A DNA stretch of 64,000 bases from positions 56,388-120,387 of the forward strand of contig NZ_FOXJ01000012.1 in NCBI RefSeq assembly GCF_900115685.1, written 5' to 3'. Source of the stretch: Variovorax sp. 770b2. Lineage in GTDB: Bacteria; Pseudomonadota; Gammaproteobacteria; Burkholderiales; Burkholderiaceae_C. The notes under the pieces were generated by a model that saw only the letters and a program-made list of their open reading frames with translations, had not been told where the DNA came from and ran no database searches. Below, piece by piece: positions 24,045 through 35,400 of the stretch. The first letter of the stretch is position 1; each line of letters begins with the position of its first letter. Both the position numbers and the translations under genes were made by a program.

Positions 24045-27000
24045 CTAGCGCATCAGGTCCGGCAACTCGTAGAGCAACTTGAGTGCCTCGGGCCATCCCG
24101 CATCGGAAAAGATGTTCAGCACTCCAATCAAGGCAATTCGCCTCGCAGGGTTCTCGAACAAGTCACGGTGATCCGCAAGATAACGTCTGACGATTCGCAC
24201 TACGACATCAAGCCCGAGGCTCTCAAAGTGATAACCCTCGCGCGCCGCCGGCCCAACGAGCAGCGCGGCGATCTGATCGAAGACTGCAGCCGGATCGCCA
24301 TCCGCAATGAACTCGTAGAGTTCGACCAGATGGTGAGTAGCGGCGGGGTCGCCCGACTGACCGATCGCGACAAGGATCGTCTGATACTCAAGGAGGAAGC
24401 TGCGTTTACTGGCTGGCGAATCAAGCGCGACCTCCCTCTGGTCATTGCTGGCCTTGAACGCCCCCGCCCCGAAATACAGCTGGTTGACGCAGTGTTCAAG
24501 AAGGCGCACAGCCGATCTGTATTCGCGCTCGCTGGCGGCCCGCTCCTGCGACCCTTCTGCAGAAGCGTTGTAGGTCGAAAACGCGGTCGGCATGGCGTTC
24601 GCAGCTGCCGCCACCGCAAGTCCCAGCACCTCGCGCGCCCTGTTCTGGATCGCGCTGTCGTCATCCGTGGCGTCTTCTTTGTACTTCAAGAAGAGCGCCT
24701 CGCGCAGCGTTGATACCGCGGACCAGAGTAGGTCGCTGGCGCTACCGACATGGTGCAACCACGTCCGAAGATGAGCAAGACAGGCCGCTCTACCCTGACC
24801 CACGTAGAGGCCGGTCGCCATCGCTCCCAGCGCCTGCTCAAGCTCACGTTCCTTGTTGGAGTCGCTGCCGCCTTCGAGCGGAAAGCGCTGAATCACCGTC
24901 GCAAGCAAGGGCTCCGCTCTTGCTGCGTCGGCAGTAGCCACACGTCTAAGCGGGCCGTGAACAAAGTGGCCCATGGCACACCGATCTGCCTCCTGCTGTG
25001 CCACCTTTGTCATCAACGCCCACATGCGTTCGCGGTCCACCTCCCACAGGCGATCGAGTGAAGCAGACACCTGATGCCGGACCGTCGCTTCAACATCATC
25101 AAGCATCGCTTCGAGACGAACGAAAAGAGTGGCATCGGAAGTCGCGAAGCGCCGCGCAAGGTCCATGAAGCTGGAAGCCACGTATACGCGAACATCCCAG
25201 TTGCCCCACGACATGGAGACCCGATCGGTGTTTGACCGCGGTTCGGGGTACACACTTCGAGCCAGCCGGTCCAGCAGGGCCACGAGCGCAGCGAGCGTAG
25301 GATGCGCGTTCGCTGGGTCGTAGTTCTCTTCCCCTGCAATACGTTCCAGCGCGTTGCTTATGTTTCCCCAGGCAGCGTGCAGGGTTGCTTCATGTGCGGG
25401 CACAGTCAGGCCGTCGATCGCAGCGACGGTTGCGAGCACCTGGTCCCACAGGCGTGCCAGCAAATCTGCGCTCGCACTCTCGGAGGCCTGTTTCAACAAG
25501 TCATCCAAGGCTTGCCGTGCATCCAGCACTTGCCGGTCTGGTCCCTCCTCTACATCGGCCCCGCGCGACCGAATAATACTTTCAGTGATGTTGCCAGGCT
25601 CTCCCCATCCGGTTGTCACCGTCATGTAAGGACGATTGCCCCTGAGATCGCCATTTGCCTGCAACTGTGCCTTGAGATCGCGGAACGCGGGAGTCACGAT
25701 CAGGTCGTCAGGAAGAACGGAAAGAAGGCGGGCAGCGCAGTAGCGCGTCCGTTCACCCTCGCCTTCATCGGTTGATCGAGCGCGATCAACCAGAACCGCC
25801 TCCAATGCAGTTCGCTGCTCCACCGACGCTGTCGCATAGGCGGAAGCAAGGTATGTTGCGCAGTCGCGCGCGATATCCACAATCCGTCCCATTTCGGGAA
25901 CTGAGGCGATGGGCCAAAGCAGATCGTCGGCAATTCCGGGACGATCCGCGGCAATGCCCAGGATACGGGCCCAAACTGATGCTGAACCCAGATCCTCCTG
26001 ATGAACAGCGACCACGGCCTGTCGGAACTCCTCCGGCTGGCATGCCCTGAGAAAGGCGACAAACATGGATAGCACTGCTCCGCCGCGTTGGTCCGAGTGG
26101 TCGTCACTCCCACGCCACTCTTTAAAGGAGAGCCCGTCCTCGGTGATACGAATCGATTGCGCACCGGACTGCACGACGTGCGGCGGACGGTCTGCGTAGC
26201 GAGATTCCGACGACATGCCGATAGTTGCCGCGTTCACTGCTCTCGTCGCCTCGGCAGGGAAGGCTCGCAGGAACGCGGGAAGTGCTTGCCGCAGATTCCA
26301 GCGACCGTGCTCGTAATCCTGGCGGCGGTTCGAGCGCAGCGGCATGATGCGACTTACCGCTCCACCCATCCAGCTATCACCGTCGGATGGGGCCGGTCGT
26401 CCAAACAACGCCGCATAGACCGAAGTCACAAACGCGGGGTCATGCGGAACGATGTGCCTGACCCCCTCAGCCAGCCACGGCGCCTCATCGTGCGCATGCT
26501 CCGAGAAGCGAGGTTCGTCGAGAGTCTGCTGGAGTAGACGCCTAGAGGCTGCAGAGTCGCTGCCAAATGACTTGGCGACGAAGCGTATGGCGTTGCCTGA
26601 GAAGCCAGCCACTCGCGGATCACCTGACCAGGTCAAGGTGAGCAGACCGCGGGCCGCTCGACCGAAGCTCGCCAGAAAGTCAGCATTGGCGAAGTTCGCC
26701 TTCTCGAACAACGAGAGCAAGATGATGCGCACACCATCCGCATACTCGCGCTGCTGCATATCGGCCGCCGCAGCCGCCACGTTCGCCCAAGCGGTAGCCA
26801 CGGAGTCGGAGATTGTCCCTCGCTCCGCCAGACCCAGTGCTGCGAACCGAGCGAGCTTCGACAGCACCGGACCCATCCGGCCTGCCTGACCTGCCTGCGC
26901 GAGCATTGAGCAAAGAGATGCCACGTCATCAGACCCCTCTACGCGCTCAGTTGTGGAGCGCAGGGCGGCACTCGACACCACAGGATCAAGGCCAGCCGTC

Positions 27001-28964
27001 GCCACCAAGTCGGTAGTCAGGCCCCAACTGAGCGGACGACCGACAGAGTCGTCCTTCCATATCCGCTCAATGACAAACCGCAGCGACGGCCCGAGCAACA
27101 GGCCGAGACCTTCAGGTCCGGACATCTGGGTGACGAGTTGTGAGGTGTCATTCCAGTCGAGAAAGTAGCGCCCCGCAGCGTGGTCGAAAAGAACATGGTG
27201 CGCAAACCCAACGCGGTCGCCACTGGCAACCAGCACGCCTGCAGCCAGCACACCATCGAGGGCAGGGTGTGCCACATCCATCTTCCGAAGGATCAGACGA
27301 CGACGCTCGACCATGACCTCAACAGCTCTGGCAACTGATGCCTGCAACTCGGTGGTAGGCAGCCGTTCATCCTCATACCGATCGATCAGATCCGACTGCG
27401 TCGTCACTGTCGCGATACTTGCTGCGGTCGTGCCGCCGTCAAGGAGTTCGGCGGCAAGCGACAGGTTGAAGACGTTACGCAGCAAGTTCCGAACCGATGT
27501 CGGTGCGGTAGCTAGAAGTTCGTCGATACGTGCTTCTCTGCGGCCCACCTCTGTAGCTTCGTCATCCGTCAGTGCACGTATCAAGAAGTGCCTCACGTCA
27601 GCCGCCGAACTTTCAATGTGTGCAGCGTCGGGCGGCATCCCTGCCATCGCCCGTCGGAAGCGCCTTCCGTTCTTCAGGTCGAAGGTGCGAATCGAAGCAA
27701 CCACAGACCATCGATCTCCAAACCTCGTCTGCGCGGCCTCTATCAGGTTGGCGAACACTGCCTCTGAATACCCTCCCCGCGATGCGTCGAGCGCATCGAT
27801 GACCAGCACGCCCCGACTTCGGCCCGGCCAGGCTGCGAGAACGTCGATCAGAGGATGTTGAAGGTTCAGTGCAACTCGCAGTGCATCATCCGTTGCAACG
27901 CCGGCCAGATCATCCACGGAGATGAAGATCGTCGCCAGGTTGGCTGCAAGCCGCTCCTGCACAAACGCGGTAAGCACACCCGTCTTCCCTGCACCTGGCT
28001 CCCCGACCACTAGAAAGCTGCCCGCTTCTGCTGCAGCCTTGAGGGCTGGCATGCACACACGTTCGATCGGCACCCCGCCGGCGATCGGAAGCGCCGCATG
28101 ACGGTGTAGCCGCGCAATCTCCGACCGGGTCTTCCCGCGAAGCGCGGCAATGTCGTCGTCGTACTGCGCCGATCTCGTGTCTTCGTGGCCAGCAGCCCTT
28201 AGGAGTCGAAGTAGGCCATCGCGATCTGTCGGGGCGGCGCTGCGAATGAGATCTCTGACGATAGTCAGCAAACTTGTGAGCGGCGCCGCTCCAAGCTCCT
28301 CGGCGCCAAAGAGCCGAGAGCCAAGAATGTTGGAAGCCTCACGCCAATCGGCCTCACCTCGCGCGACGGCAAAGCGCTCTATGTGAAAGAGGCGGGCCAA
28401 CCGGGCCAACTCCGGTTTTGTGGGAGGCGGCAAGCTCATGGCCGTGCGGCCCCTCGTCACATGCCCCTGCAGGATGCCCATCGCGTCCCGCTGGGCTTGA
28501 CCTATTCGGGCGAAAACTGCCGGCCAGTTGTCCCCAGTTGCGAACATCCTGCAGACTTCGTCCAGCCCGTTGAGCGTAGCTGGCGCGTCCGGAGCCACAG
28601 CCATTACTGCGGCCGACCGCTGTAGATCAACAGCCGGGGTCAGAGTCGGCGCCTCGGCGACGAACTGAACGGTTTGCACAATCGTCTCGCCAAGGTCAGA
28701 GGCGTCAGACGCCGACAGGCTCGGACGCGTCTTGCACTGAACGGCGATCCTGCCGCCGTTTGACAGTGTCACAACGATGTCATCGAGGCCCACGCCTGTT
28801 TCAAGCTGCAGCGAGACCGGATAGGCCGTCACGTCCAGGCCGAAGCGGCTACCCACGGGCATTCTGGCCAACAAGTGAGCGGCGAACCACAGCCCGACAC
28901 CCGCCTGAAAGGCCATCCCGGCTTCCGTTGCGCGCCCACCTGCCGGCAATGTGACTGTTGGCAT
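24045..28964 (-). CDS. Avs-like STAND NTPase with N-terminal Mrr-like nuclease (1639 aa)
   Basis: Start ATG 28964 (MPTVTLPAGG) with AGGAGAGGA upstream. Residues 10-180 look like an Mrr/Cap4-type PD-(D/E)XK nuclease: D61/D62 (GLDDIVVTL) and Q76-x-K78 (IAVQCKTR), the QxK variant. The STAND ATPase follows: Walker A GEPGAGKT (321-328) and Walker B VLVIDALD (386-393) with the D-x-x-D ending typical of STAND proteins. The remaining roughly 1000 residues are helical repeats (HEAT/TPR-like, e.g. SVRNLLRNVFNLSLAAELL) that in Avs proteins recognise a phage protein. Inferred role: sense a phage component, oligomerise and cut DNA. It is divergent from a second STAND gene at 29493. Confidence 0.82.
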   Translation of the reverse strand: MPTVTLPAGGRATEAGMAFQAGVGLWFAAHLLARMPVGSRFGLDVTAYPVSLQLETGVGLDDIVVTLSNGGRIAVQCKTRPSLSASDASDLGETIVQTVQFVAEAPTLTPAVDLQRSAAVMAVAPDAPATLNGLDEVCRMFATGDNWPAVFARIGQAQRDAMGILQGHVTRGRTAMSLPPPTKPELARLARLFHIERFAVARGEADWREASNILGSRLFGAEELGAAPLTSLLTIVRDLIRSAAPTDRDGLLRLLRAAGHEDTRSAQYDDDIAALRGKTRSEIARLHRHAALPIAGGVPIERVCMPALKAAAEAGSFLVVGEPGAGKTGVLTAFVQERLAANLATIFISVDDLAGVATDDALRVALNLQHPLIDVLAAWPGRSRGVLVIDALDASRGGYSEAVFANLIEAAQTRFGDRWSVVASIRTFDLKNGRRFRRAMAGMPPDAAHIESSAADVRHFLIRALTDDEATEVGRREARIDELLATAPTSVRNLLRNVFNLSLAAELLDGGTTAASIATVTTQSDLIDRYEDERLPTTELQASVARAVEVMVERRRLILRKMDVAHPALDGVLAAGVLVASGDRVGFAHHVLFDHAAGRYFLDWNDTSQLVTQMSGPEGLGLLLGPSLRFVIERIWKDDSVGRPLSWGLTTDLVATAGLDPVVSSAALRSTTERVEGSDDVASLCSMLAQAGQAGRMGPVLSKLARFAALGLAERGTISDSVATAWANVAAAAADMQQREYADGVRIILLSLFEKANFANADFLASFGRAARGLLTLTWSGDPRVAGFSGNAIRFVAKSFGSDSAASRRLLQQTLDEPRFSEHAHDEAPWLAEGVRHIVPHDPAFVTSVYAALFGRPAPSDGDSWMGGAVSRIMPLRSNRRQDYEHGRWNLRQALPAFLRAFPAEATRAVNAATIGMSSESRYADRPPHVVQSGAQSIRITEDGLSFKEWRGSDDHSDQRGGAVLSMFVAFLRACQPEEFRQAVVAVHQEDLGSASVWARILGIAADRPGIADDLLWPIASVPEMGRIVDIARDCATYLASAYATASVEQRTALEAVLVDRARSTDEGEGERTRYCAARLLSVLPDDLIVTPAFRDLKAQLQANGDLRGNRPYMTVTTGWGEPGNITESIIRSRGADVEEGPDRQVLDARQALDDLLKQASESASADLLARLWDQVLATVAAIDGLTVPAHEATLHAAWGNISNALERIAGEENYDPANAHPTLAALVALLDRLARSVYPEPRSNTDRVSMSWGNWDVRVYVASSFMDLARRFATSDATLFVRLEAMLDDVEATVRHQVSASLDRLWEVDRERMWALMTKVAQQEADRCAMGHFVHGPLRRVATADAARAEPLLATVIQRFPLEGGSDSNKERELEQALGAMATGLYVGQGRAACLAHLRTWLHHVGSASDLLWSAVSTLREALFLKYKEDATDDDSAIQNRAREVLGLAVAAAANAMPTAFSTYNASAEGSQERAASEREYRSAVRLLEHCVNQLYFGAGAFKASNDQREVALDSPASKRSFLLEYQTILVAIGQSGDPAATHHLVELYEFIADGDPAAVFDQIAALLVGPAAREGYHFESLGLDVVVRIVRRYLADHRDLFENPARRIALIGVLNIFSDAGWPEALKLLYELPDLMR

Positions 28965-29492
28965 CTCCGAGGTCCTCTCCTGTTGGTAGGTTTCTGATTT
29001 TGACAACGGCCGCGGAGTGCACGACAAGGAATACCTGCGGTGACCAGCAGCTCATTAGCTTAAGCGACTGCGCTCTTCCATACGCATCAGAGTCAGCTAG
29101 CCGTCATAAAGCTGTCGTTGGCCGAGGCGTGGCGAGGGGCGGCTGCCGCTGTGTAGCCGCTCTTCGGGGATGCCCGCTTCAGACTGTGGAAGCGGTCGTT
29201 CGCTGTGAGCAACTCGACTGAGGTTTGTGCTCCTCTGCTGCAGTCCCCGAGTGAAAGGCGAACTCAGGCATTTAAGAGCATGGTGGAGGTCAAAATTCGG
29301 TCCCCGCAACGAATCCCGCAGACCCGCTTCGTAGCAAGAGCCGCTCCGCGGGCTTTGTCGTTTCTGGTGCCTTGTGAAGAAGGTTGTGCTATCACAGTCG
29401 TGCGCGGAGTTTCAACCTACGACCTGTGGGAAGGCATTGGGGCACCGTGATCGCGAAGACAATCGTTGTAACTCAGCTTGATCTCACGCGGC
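28965..29492. other. Divergent intergenic region between the two STAND genes
   Basis: 528 bp with no credible gene. It must carry both promoters. A weak imperfect hairpin with a short T-run lies at about 29338-29358. No operator repeat was recognised. Confidence 0.45.
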
Positions 29493-32400
29493 ATGTCAAC
29501 AAATCCGGGTTCGAATAAGAAGTCCCCTATAGGGGTTTATGCGACGCCCCCGGCCGAAGGAGAGCGACGGGCGCTTCGAGGGTATGTCGGCCAGTATGAG
29601 AAAGCTGGAGCAGCAATCTACGCCGCGCTTGAACGCGATCAGCTGCGGTGGGTCGGCGTGGCTGACCGCAGTGCAGGTATCGCCGACGACCTGGTGCTTG
29701 GATTCGAAGGGTTGGTGATCGGCCATCAGTTCAAGACTTCCAAGTTTCCAGGTACTTTCACGGTCGAGACGATATTTACTGGGGCAGACGGCCTGCTGAA
29801 GCCGCTGATCCATGCTTGGCAGAGTTTGAGCAAGGACAACCCTGATGCTCGCGTCGAGATCCGACTGGTCGTGAACGACATTCCTTCAGTCAACGACAAG
29901 CATGGAGACACAACACCTCCCCACAGCGCGGCGTTCCTGGATGATTTTGAACGTTTCCCCGATCGCTCATTGCAGGACTGGCGGCTCGCCGGTTGGAGCC
30001 GCCTGGTGGATCTACTGCAGCGCGCATCGGGCTTGAATGAAGCCGAGTTCGAACAGTTCCTGCACAGCCTGCGTGTAGTACATGGTGCAGCGGCGGACTT
30101 CGTTCAGTCTCACAAGCTCAGTCCCGAACACGCTCGACTGGCTTCGGAGATTGCCAGGACACTACCGAAGCTGGTCACTGACGCCAGAGACAAAGACAGG
30201 TGGTCACGAGACGAACTCCTGCAGGAGCTCGGGTGGCGAGATCCGGCCAAGACGTTGCACATCCATAGGTTTCCAGTGGGAGCCTACGTGCAGCGCAATC
30301 GTGACACTGAGATTTCCTTGCTCCAGGCGTTGCGCGCCGTCGACCAAGGCTACCTTTCGCTCATAGGTCCGCCCGGCTCGGGCAAGTCAACCCTGCTACA
30401 GGTAGCACTGGCCACAGAGCCAAACATCCGCTTGGTACGCTACCTAGCCTACGTGCCGGGTGCCGCGCAGGGCGTGGGGCGGGGCGAGGCTGACAGTTTC
30501 TTGGAAGACGTCGACACGCAACTGCGCAACGGCGGACTGCTCGGCCTGCGTCTACGCGACAACTCGCTGCATGAGCGCCGGGAGCAGTTTGGCGCCCTCC
30601 TAAAGCAAGCTGGCGAGCGCTACAAGCGCGACGGAATACGCACCATCATCGTCGTCGACGGACTCGACCACGTACCGCGGGAAGAGCGGCCAACTCACTC
30701 ATTGCTGGGCGAGTTGCCGCTCCCTGCCGCCATCCCCACTGGCATCACGGTCGTGCTTGGCACCCAGCGCCTGGATCTCGCACACCTGAAGCCAGCAGTC
30801 AAAGAGCAGGCGGAGAAAGTTGACCGGCTTGTGCGGATGCGCCCACTGGGGAGAGAGGCGGTTGCGCGCATGGCCGATGCACTTGGCCTTGACCTCGCGA
30901 TTTCCCGTCGGGAGGTGAGCAGCCTCAGCCAAGGACATCCGCTGGCGACGCGGTACCTTATTCAGGCTCTGCTACACGCTGATGATGCGGGCCGCAAGCA
31001 TCTGCTCGCCGGTGGCATGGCGTTTGACGGGGATATCGAGTCCGTCTACACGTCTGCCTGGCGCGAGATCGCCGGCGACAGCGATGCCATGAACGTGCTT
31101 GGGTTTATCTCCAGAGCCGAAGCACCTATGTCGCTGCAAATGCTTGCCACGGTAGTACCGGAGCTTGCAATTGAGCGGGCGCTGGTGGTCGCACGCCATC
31201 TTCTACGTGAAACACCGCAAGGATGGAGCGTGTTTCACAACAGTTTTCGGCTGTTTGTGATCGCTCAGCCGCGGACGCGGCTCGGTAGCATCGATGCAGA
31301 CTACTCCCAACGCGTCTACCGCGACCTCGCACAGCTGGCCAAGAGTGCGCCGCCGGAGTCCTCGCAACGATGGCTTGAACTGCGCTATCGCGCTCGCGCG
31401 GGTGACCGCAACGACGTGTTGGCGCTGGCAACGCCTGAGCATTTCCGGCTACAGCTGGCAGCAGGTCGCTCGATATCCGACATCCAGGCTGATATTCACC
31501 TGGCATTGTTTGCTGCTCGCTCTACGCTTGATGCAACTGTCCTCACACGGCTCCTGCTGTGCCGTGATGAAGTGGGCCGGCGCGAGACTGCGCTGGAGTA
31601 TGCCGATCGGCTGCCGCTCGCAATGTTGGCTGTTGGCGAGCTCGACGCTGCCGTGTCGTTTGTGCATGATTTTCCAAGTAGAGGCTATGAAGTTGTAGAT
31701 GCCCTGATAGAGCGCGGCGATTTCGACCGGGCTAAGGAACTGTTCGAGATGCTCGAGCCGCTATCACAACTGCACACGTCGAAGTTCCAGCATCACGGTG
31801 ACCAACACAACATCAACGAGTTCGAGAGGTGGGCACAGCGTGCCTTTCATTTCCGGGATTTTGAGCAGATCCAGCAGTCGATTGATCACCTGGCCGCCGA
31901 GGGCATAAGGCAGACGCCGGGGGGGGACTCCGAAAAGACGATCGCCGTAGTAAAACGTCGCCTTCGGCGAGAGGCAGCAGAAGCCATGCTTCGGCTTGAT
32001 GGGGCAGGCCCTGAGGAACTCTGCGACAAGCTGGGGGTCGCCGCTGAAGATAGGCCAACTGTGATGATTCACGCCGGGCTTGCCGCAAGTGAACGCGGCG
32101 ACTCTGCGCAGGCACTTGCTTTGTTCGATGTGGCCTCTCAGCTTCCCGAGTTCGACAGAGTTCCCAACGGCCTGCGACGCTCCATGGCACTTGTTGCAGT
32201 GACATCGGGCCGCTACGACCTTGCCTCGGCCATATTCGCGAAGTTGGTTGCACCAATGGTTTCAATGGGCGACGACGACACGGATCTCTCGGGACTGATT
32301 GACTTAGTAGGTGCTGTGATGCAGCACGCGAGGTTATGCACCTTGCTTGGAAAGCCATTGCCGGATACCACATCTTCTAAGCACCCATCCTGGCAGCCCC

Positions 32401-35400
32401 TCCAGAAGCACGCCTCCAAAGTCGGCGTGCTTCTTGCGCGCGTTGCGAAAGATTCTTCGTCTGTGTCCGCTGACGGCGTCCAGATACTGGCCCGCAACGC
32501 AATGGGGCACCTGTTACGACTTAGCCCCAAAGAGGGCGAAGATTTTTATCGCATCCAACAAGCTGTGAAGGCCGTGCCGGTGGTCGCTCGCGCCCTTCTC
32601 AAGGTCGCGGCCAAATGTGGCGAATCGAAGTACCGTGCTGTCCTTAGAGAGATAGATGATGCGATTGACACATCGACTCTGACCGGCACTTGGTACATCC
32701 GGCGGAGGTTGGCTGTCGCGGTGTATCGGATCGACGGAGACCGCTTCTCCGCAGTGGCCCGACTCGAAGCCCTCGCGGGAGAGCTTCAGGAGGACACCCC
32801 GAGTGCTCAGCTTGATGGGCTGGCTGATCTGGCCATGTCCTTCGTTGCGGTCGGAGATGTCGAACGCGCAAAGCTTGTACTGGCCACAGTGCCCGAACAA
32901 TGCCTCGGATACGCGTTGCCCCCGAAGAAGGATCCGCAGTACGCCATCTGGCGAGACATCATGGTTCTTGCGAACGGCGTCGACCCAGCGCAACGAGCCC
33001 AACGAGTCTCACTTCTGATGCGTCAAGTCGCAGGCATGACTGAGACGGAGGGCTCATATGCAGCGCATCGCTTAACGATGTCGCTCATCGATGAAGCGAT
33101 GCAGGTCGGTCCTCGCTTCGGATTTGACGTATCGAGGTCTCTTGCAGATTGGGGTCTGATCTCATGGCCCAACCGTGTTGACTTGTTGATGACCGGGATG
33201 GTTCGGCGACGTCCGGAGATTTTCATGGCCTGCGCTGCGATCTGGTGTGGACTGTGCTTGCCGTTCTACATGGAGCCACGTTACCGCGACCCGGATCACG
33301 TTGGTGACTTTATTGACGTCGCCGCCGACGCAGCAGGTCCGGCTCAAATTGCCCAGCTCGCGCAGATGCTGCTGGACGCGATTGAAGTGGCCAGCCGAGC
33401 GCACGAGCGGCTCGCGCTTCTTCGACGCCTTCTCATCGCCGCTGCCAGGCATGGGATGAAGTCAGCCAAACTGGAGGCCGCTGTGGAACGCTGGTCGTCA
33501 GAAGCACCAGAGCCCCGCCATTCGTATACGCCAAGCAAGTATGCCTCCGAGGCGACGCTTGAAGAGCTTGAGCGCGCTTTCGAGGCGGACGGCGACGAGC
33601 TGAATTACAACGCTCCATACCGCTTTGCTGAGCTAGCCGAGTCTGCGCCTCTCTATCTCGTCCAGCGGATGTATGAGCGTTGGGACAGCCTGCAGGCCGA
33701 TGCTCGCTGCCGATTTATGGTGGTAAAGCGGCTTGCCGAGGCCGGTGACGTTGAATATGCGAGAAAACTGGTGCTCGGCTACGAGAAAAGCAAGGATCCC
33801 TGGAGCTCGTGGAGCCAGTGGATGGGCGGCGGCAAGTTCCGCTATTTCGAAGCGCGACGGCTGCTCGACGGCGAGAGCATGCATCCTGCCGCATTTGAGA
33901 ATCTTGTGGATTCGATAACCGCTGGCCAGGAGAATACTCAGTCGTTACTCACTGAGCTTGATTCGATCTTGCCGGTGATCAGTGCGGCGCCGGACTGGCC
34001 GGCCATCTGGTCGCTATTGGCAGAGCAGATGGCTTGCACACGCGAGTTCCAGCTCGGCAGTTCGTTCGAGCCGGCCGAAGAGCTGCTAAATGACGAGGAG
34101 ATCCTGGCGGAATTGCTGCACTTTGCCTTGCGGCTGCCAGTCACTGAGGTTCAACGACAAGCACGAAACTGCGCTCTGAAGCTGGCTGTGCAAGCGGCCC
34201 ATGGTGAAGCGGCATTTGAACGAGTCATCCGACGTCTCTTGGGTGGCGACCTGGATGCGCCGCTGCAAGCACTTCAGGCCTTGCTGGTGGGGAAGCTCGA
34301 CTGTTTCGCGCTTCTACTAGGCCCCATCGTCGCCGCACTCGTGAGCCACAGGGATTTCGCAGTGGCAGAGGCTGCTGGGCTGCTGGCCAATAGATGGGGC
34401 ATTGCCGTCTCGGCGGAGGCGCAACCGCTGCCGCTTTTTTACAAGCTCGAGCTGAATGGCCCACTTGAGGTAGACCGCGCTCTGATGGACGAGAGAACGG
34501 GCGCCATGCGCGTGGAGTCGGAGCTCGGATGGACGCAGATGGTGCGTCCCACAGCACAGGCGCTTGCGAAGGCGGCAGACGTTGACGAGCTGACGATCCG
34601 CCGGCGGGCTGCCATGTTCATCCACGAATGGGGTGGCCTCGATGCGTTCGGGCCACAGGCGGTCGCGCGCCTTGAAGGTCAGTTGCGTGCCATTGACATG
34701 AAGGTCGAGTATCTGAAGCCCCATGCGCTGATAGGCGTGATAGCGCTTCGCCACGTGGCAGGAGAGCTTGGTCAAGCAGGCCTTCTGAAACCCCGCGACA
34801 TGTCGGTGCTCCTGGAACGGTTGAATGCGCCAACTCCAGCTCAACCCCTATCGCTTCCGCAGGTGCGCCCCTGGGGTGTGCACCGGCCACTCATCGCGCG
34901 GGACGCTGGCTGGACGGAAGGCGAGAGGAAGTGGGCAGAAGGCGTCGAGAATGACGTTGCTGCTTGGACAGATCAGCGCGACGAGCATGTCGTAGCAGAG
35001 GTTTCACGATTCAAAATTTACAAGCCGCGGCAAGCAGAACTTCTACTTCACCGTATTCGTGCCCCGGGAGCTTCCATCGATCACGGGAAGTTTGATAACT
35101 GTTATCTGCAGTTGCCTGCCGCTGTTTGGATTGGGGAAGTTGTGCCGCTCGACAACGAGCTGGCATTGACGCTCATCAGGAGGCTAGTCTGTTCAATCGA
35201 CTTTGGACTCGACTCGGCGACCCATCCCATCGTGCTTTGCCCGAACTGGTTGCGCAAACTCCAGTGGCGTGTGCATGCAGATGCTCATGGCATCTATATC
35301 GACGCCAGCGGAGCCGTGATGGCAAGGATTGTCTGGTGGCGCGACGCAGGACCAGTGGATATAGACGACGATTCGATTTGGGGCGAAGGGTGCCATGTGG